From GWF2-33-9 sp964500435 (lineage in GTDB: Bacteria > Bacteroidota > Ignavibacteria > Kapaibacteriales > UBA2268): a stretch of DNA of 64,000 bases. The stretch covers positions 310,001 through 374,000 of the forward strand of contig CAZCNL010000001.1 of the NCBI GenBank assembly GCA_964500435.1, read 5' to 3'. Within the stretch, counting starts at the first letter, position 1, and each line of letters starts with the position of its first letter. Of the stretch, positions 61,653 through 64,000 are shown piece after piece. Below the pieces are notes generated by a model, which saw only the letters and a list, made by a program, of their open reading frames with translations, searched no databases and had not been told where the DNA came from. The position numbers were made by a program, and so were the translations under genes.

Positions 61653-62933
61653 ATGACTTCTCTTAACGTTTTAATTATTGCATATTACTTTCCACCGATG
61701 GGTCTAAGTGGAGTTCAACGTATCACTAAATTCGTCAAGTATCTTCCTGATTTAGGGTGGAATCCTATTGTACTCACCTCTAATTCCCCAGCATATTATG
61801 CTTTTGATGATTCTTTGTTGAAAGAAATTGAAGAAAAGAGTGTTCAAATATATCGAACCGAAGAAGATATAACAAAAATTGTAAAAAAGAATTCTAATCC
61901 GACTTTAAATTATCCAAGCAAGTTTCGTCAAAAAATTCAATCTATTGTTTTACAAACTTTATTGCAACCAGATAGCAGAAGACTTTGGGCTAAACAAGCA
62001 ATTGCAAAAGCTGAAGAAATTTTTAAAAACCATCAAATTGATTTAATTTTTGCAACTGCTCCTCCATTTACTGATTTTTTAGTGGCTCATCATTTATCAA
62101 AAAAATACGAAGTTCCTTATGTTTTAGATTATCGTGATTTGTGGGTCGATAATCCATATTATTTTTACGCCTCTTTCTTTCACAAAAATTACGCTATTTC
62201 TTTGGAAGAAAAAATATTAATGAATGCATCTCGCTCGCTCGTGATTACTCGAGATATGAAAAATAAAATACTTAGCCGCTACCGTTTTTTGAATTATAAT
62301 GATATTGCTATTCTTCCCCATGGCTATGACCAAGAAGATATCGATAATGCTCAAGTATTAGCTCATAAATCAAAAAAATTTGTAATTGCACATTCTGGTG
62401 TTTTTTCAGCTGATTTAACTCCAGAATATTTCATTAAAGCTATATCTTCTTTGATTAATGAAAAAACTGAAATTAAACAAGATTTGGAAATTAGATTTGT
62501 TGGTGTTCTACAAAAAAAATATAAAAAGTTAATTACTAAAAATAATCTGGATGAGTTTTTTAAATTATATGGCTACGTAGAACATATTGAATCTGTAAAA
62601 ATTCTTATAGAGTCCGATGTTCTTTGGATGATGGTTCCCAATTCAATAGTAACACCAAGCAGATTTTATGAATATTTAGGCACTCGTAAACCAATGATTA
62701 TTTCTTCTCCACCAAGCGAATTAACTAAAATCGTGGAGAATTCAAATAGCGTTATTCGGACTGATTTTAAAGATATAAATGCAATTAAAAAAGCGATTTT
62801 GGAAATGTATATGAAATGGAAAAATGATAAATTAACACCAATTAGCAATGAAATCACCGAAAAATATGAAAGAAAATCTTTAACTAAACAACTTGCTAAA
62901 GAACTTGCATATTGTGTCAAATTTAAACAATAA
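61653..62933 (+). CDS. Glycosyltransferase, GT4-like
   Basis: A 426-residue GT-B fold glycosyltransferase. It opens with LIIAYYFPPMGLSGVQRITKF and LPDLGWNPIVLTSN, typical of a GT4 clade. DYRDLWVDNPYY and the C-terminal FYEYLGTRKPMIISSPPSEL contain the donor site, though the usual Glu-x7-Glu pair is less clear. The start has no Shine-Dalgarno and a short leader. An EamA transporter gene follows by 5 bp. It probably acts in surface glycan synthesis, given the flippase and nucleotide-sugar genes in the window. Confidence 0.88.
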   Translation: MTSLNVLIIAYYFPPMGLSGVQRITKFVKYLPDLGWNPIVLTSNSPAYYAFDDSLLKEIEEKSVQIYRTEEDITKIVKKNSNPTLNYPSKFRQKIQSIVLQTLLQPDSRRLWAKQAIAKAEEIFKNHQIDLIFATAPPFTDFLVAHHLSKKYEVPYVLDYRDLWVDNPYYFYASFFHKNYAISLEEKILMNASRSLVITRDMKNKILSRYRFLNYNDIAILPHGYDQEDIDNAQVLAHKSKKFVIAHSGVFSADLTPEYFIKAISSLINEKTEIKQDLEIRFVGVLQKKYKKLITKNNLDEFFKLYGYVEHIESVKILIESDVLWMMVPNSIVTPSRFYEYLGTRKPMIISSPPSELTKIVENSNSVIRTDFKDINAIKKAILEMYMKWKNDKLTPISNEITEKYERKSLTKQLAKELAYCVKFKQ

Positions 62934-62938
62934 CAGCC

Positions 62939-63835
62939 TTGTTAAAGAAAAATAATTCCCAAAAGTCTTACTTATTTGCAATATTTGCAATACTTTTTTG
63001 GAGCACTGTTGCCTCAGCTTTCAAAATCTCTTTATCATTTATTAATGTTTATCAATTACTTGCAATTGCTTCATTTTCATCATTATTTATACTTTTAATC
63101 ATATTGGCTTTTAATAAGAAAATAAATTTACTTTTCAAACAAACAAAAAAGGATTGGTCGTATTCTTTGGTTTTAGGCTTTATTAATCCATTTTTATATT
63201 ATATCATCCTCTTTAATGCTTATAATTTATTGCCTGCACAAGAAGCAATGATTTTGAACTATTCCTGGCCTATTGTCCTAACTTTGTTTTCAACAATTTT
63301 CTTTAAGAATAAATTATCATTAAAAGTAATTTTTGCACTTTTAATTTCTTTTTTTGGAATTATTATCATTGCCACAAAAGGTAATTTAACTGAGCTTAAA
63401 TTTTCTAATTTAACTGGCATTTTACTTGCTCTTGGAAGCGCTTTTGTTTGGTCTATTTTTTGGCTTATCAATATGAAAGATAATAGAGAGCCGTTAATTA
63501 AACTTACTTCAAGTTTTATTTTTGGCTCCCTTTTTTCATTGTTATTTTTTATAATTCTTCCGAATAAATTTAATTTTAATTTTTACGGAATTTTAAGTGC
63601 AATTTATGTTGGTTTTTTTGAAATGGGTGTAACTTTTGTTTTTTGGCTTAAAGCTATAAGTTCTTCCAAAAACACTGAAAAGATTAATAACTTAATTTAT
63701 ATTACACCCTTTTTATCTCTTCTTTTTATATCGGTTATTTTAAAAGAAAAAATATTTTTGTCCTCACTTTTTGGTTTATTTTTTATTTTGTTGGGTATTT
63801 TTATAAATTATATTTATAAAGAAAATAAAAAATAA
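62939..63835 (+). CDS. EamA/DMT family transporter
   Basis: A 298-residue protein of ten membrane helices in two EamA-type halves. Typical parts are FAILFWSTVASAFKISL and, in the middle, LLPAQEAMILNYSWPIVLTLFSTIFF. The C-terminal half repeats the pattern. Members export amino acids or other metabolites; the substrate is unknown. It starts at TTG (62939), 5 bp after the GT stop, and no ATG exists before residue 170. The convergent TldD-related gene ends 2 bp away. Confidence 0.88.
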   Translation: MLKKNNSQKSYLFAIFAILFWSTVASAFKISLSFINVYQLLAIASFSSLFILLIILAFNKKINLLFKQTKKDWSYSLVLGFINPFLYYIILFNAYNLLPAQEAMILNYSWPIVLTLFSTIFFKNKLSLKVIFALLISFFGIIIIATKGNLTELKFSNLTGILLALGSAFVWSIFWLINMKDNREPLIKLTSSFIFGSLFSLLFFIILPNKFNFNFYGILSAIYVGFFEMGVTFVFWLKAISSSKNTEKINNLIYITPFLSLLFISVILKEKIFLSSLFGLFFILLGIFINYIYKENKK

Positions 63836-63837
63836 CT

Positions 63838-64000
63838 CTAAATTCCAGACACGGATATTTCATTTATTTTTATCGCTGGCGATTGTATTGTACGAGTTTT
63901 GTCTGGATTATTTGCAATCATTTCGATATTGTTTAAAATAGCATTTAAATTACCAGAAATTGTAATTTCGGCAACTGGGAAAGTCAATTCACCTTTTTCA
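63838..64000 (-). CDS. TldD/PmbA family metallopeptidase-related protein, C-terminal fragment
   Basis: Only the last 53 codons are inside the window, in an open frame on minus ending at TAG 63838-63840. The protein reads EKGELTFPVAEITISGNL, then NAILNNIEMIANN, and ends SPAIKINEISVSGI. The FPVxEITIxGNL block and the SPxIKIxxISVSG terminus match the PmbA/TldE branch of the TldD family, which acts in peptide maturation and degradation. The N-terminal part is beyond the window. Its end lies 2 bp from the EamA stop. Confidence 0.8.
   Translation of the reverse strand, partial: EKGELTFPVAEITISGNLNAILNNIEMIANNPDKTRTIQSPAIKINEISVSGI

Noticed and set aside
1..64000. tRNA, rRNA, prophage, insertion sequences, defence or toxin-antitoxin genes
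   Set aside because: I looked through the intergenic gaps and the translated frames and saw no tRNA-like cloverleaf elements, transposase, integrase, nuclease-defence or toxin-antitoxin motif. The window looks like ordinary chromosome, and I do not claim a new defence system.

Overview
The window is AT-rich bacterial chromosome, densely coded (largest gap about 250 bp), with no tRNA, rRNA, CRISPR array, prophage or insertion sequence that I can see. The lineage is most likely in the Bacteroidota/Chlorobi group in the broad sense (Ignavibacteria, Kapabacteria or a relative). Evidence: at least five exported proteins end in a type IX secretion (T9SS) C-terminal sorting domain; an Omp85 protein, SD-poor leaders and TAATTTTG (TAnnTTTG-type) promoter elements are of Bacteroidota style; Mrp lacks the CxxC pair; and a four-gene 2-oxoacid:ferredoxin oxidoreductase is present. 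Species cannot be fixed from the sequence alone.

Layout. 1-4.3 kb: a truncated exported protein, a cupin, a CoA-binding protein, a secreted protein with a near-perfect tandem array of DxNGDGxCD loops, and guaA. 4.4-11.7 kb (minus): nuoN, nuoM, nuoL (proton-pumping subunits of complex I, without the rest of the complex), pgsA and a sodium:solute symporter. 11.8-17.1 kb: dus and lpd on plus, converging on a kor/vor-type operon (ferredoxin, alpha, beta, gamma) on minus. 17.3-22.5 kb (minus): manC and a phosphoglucose/phosphomannose isomerase (GDP-mannose supply), then a T9SS subtilase. 22.6-25.6 kb: an M2-like metallopeptidase lipoprotein, a slipin and mscL. 25.6-32.9 kb (minus): exported endonuclease/phosphatase-fold protein, alpha/beta hydrolase, secreted unknown, cdsA, thiamine pyrophosphokinase, Omp85 protein, DUF2795 protein. 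33-37.2 kb: a 1.4-kaa T9SS subtilase. 37.3-43.8 kb: BadF-type sugar kinase, NifU-like protein, UDP-glucuronate decarboxylase, Mrp ATPase, diadenylate cyclase, PhoH, and a LysM/coiled-coil lipoprotein pair. 44-48.7 kb (plus): flippase, ECF sigma factor, DUF4397 lipoprotein, peptide deformylase. 48.8-53.9 kb: secG, ribD, a lipoprotein, an outer-membrane protein, a glycosyltransferase and a small Cys-rich membrane protein. 54-61.4 kb (minus): ribosomal protein S1, a PNGase F-like T9SS protein broken by a frameshift, and a PAS-domain pseudo-kinase-like protein. 61.6-64 kb: a glycosyltransferase, an EamA transporter, and the C-terminus of a TldD/PmbA family protein.

Themes. Envelope and glycan biology dominates: nucleotide-sugar synthesis (manC, isomerase, UXS), a flippase, two glycosyltransferases, phospholipid synthesis (pgsA, cdsA), outer-membrane assembly, and large T9SS-exported enzymes. 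Central metabolism (guaA, lpd, kor, nuoLMN) is interleaved. Six plus-strand genes share a TAATTTTG box placed 20-23 nt before the start codon and mostly lack a Shine-Dalgarno sequence, while operon-internal genes carry clear Shine-Dalgarno sites. The most unusual items are the tandem-repeat DxNGDG protein, the frameshifted LamG/PNGase F-like protein, the Cys-rich PAS protein with a decayed kinase module, and the coiled-coil lipoprotein/LysM pair.
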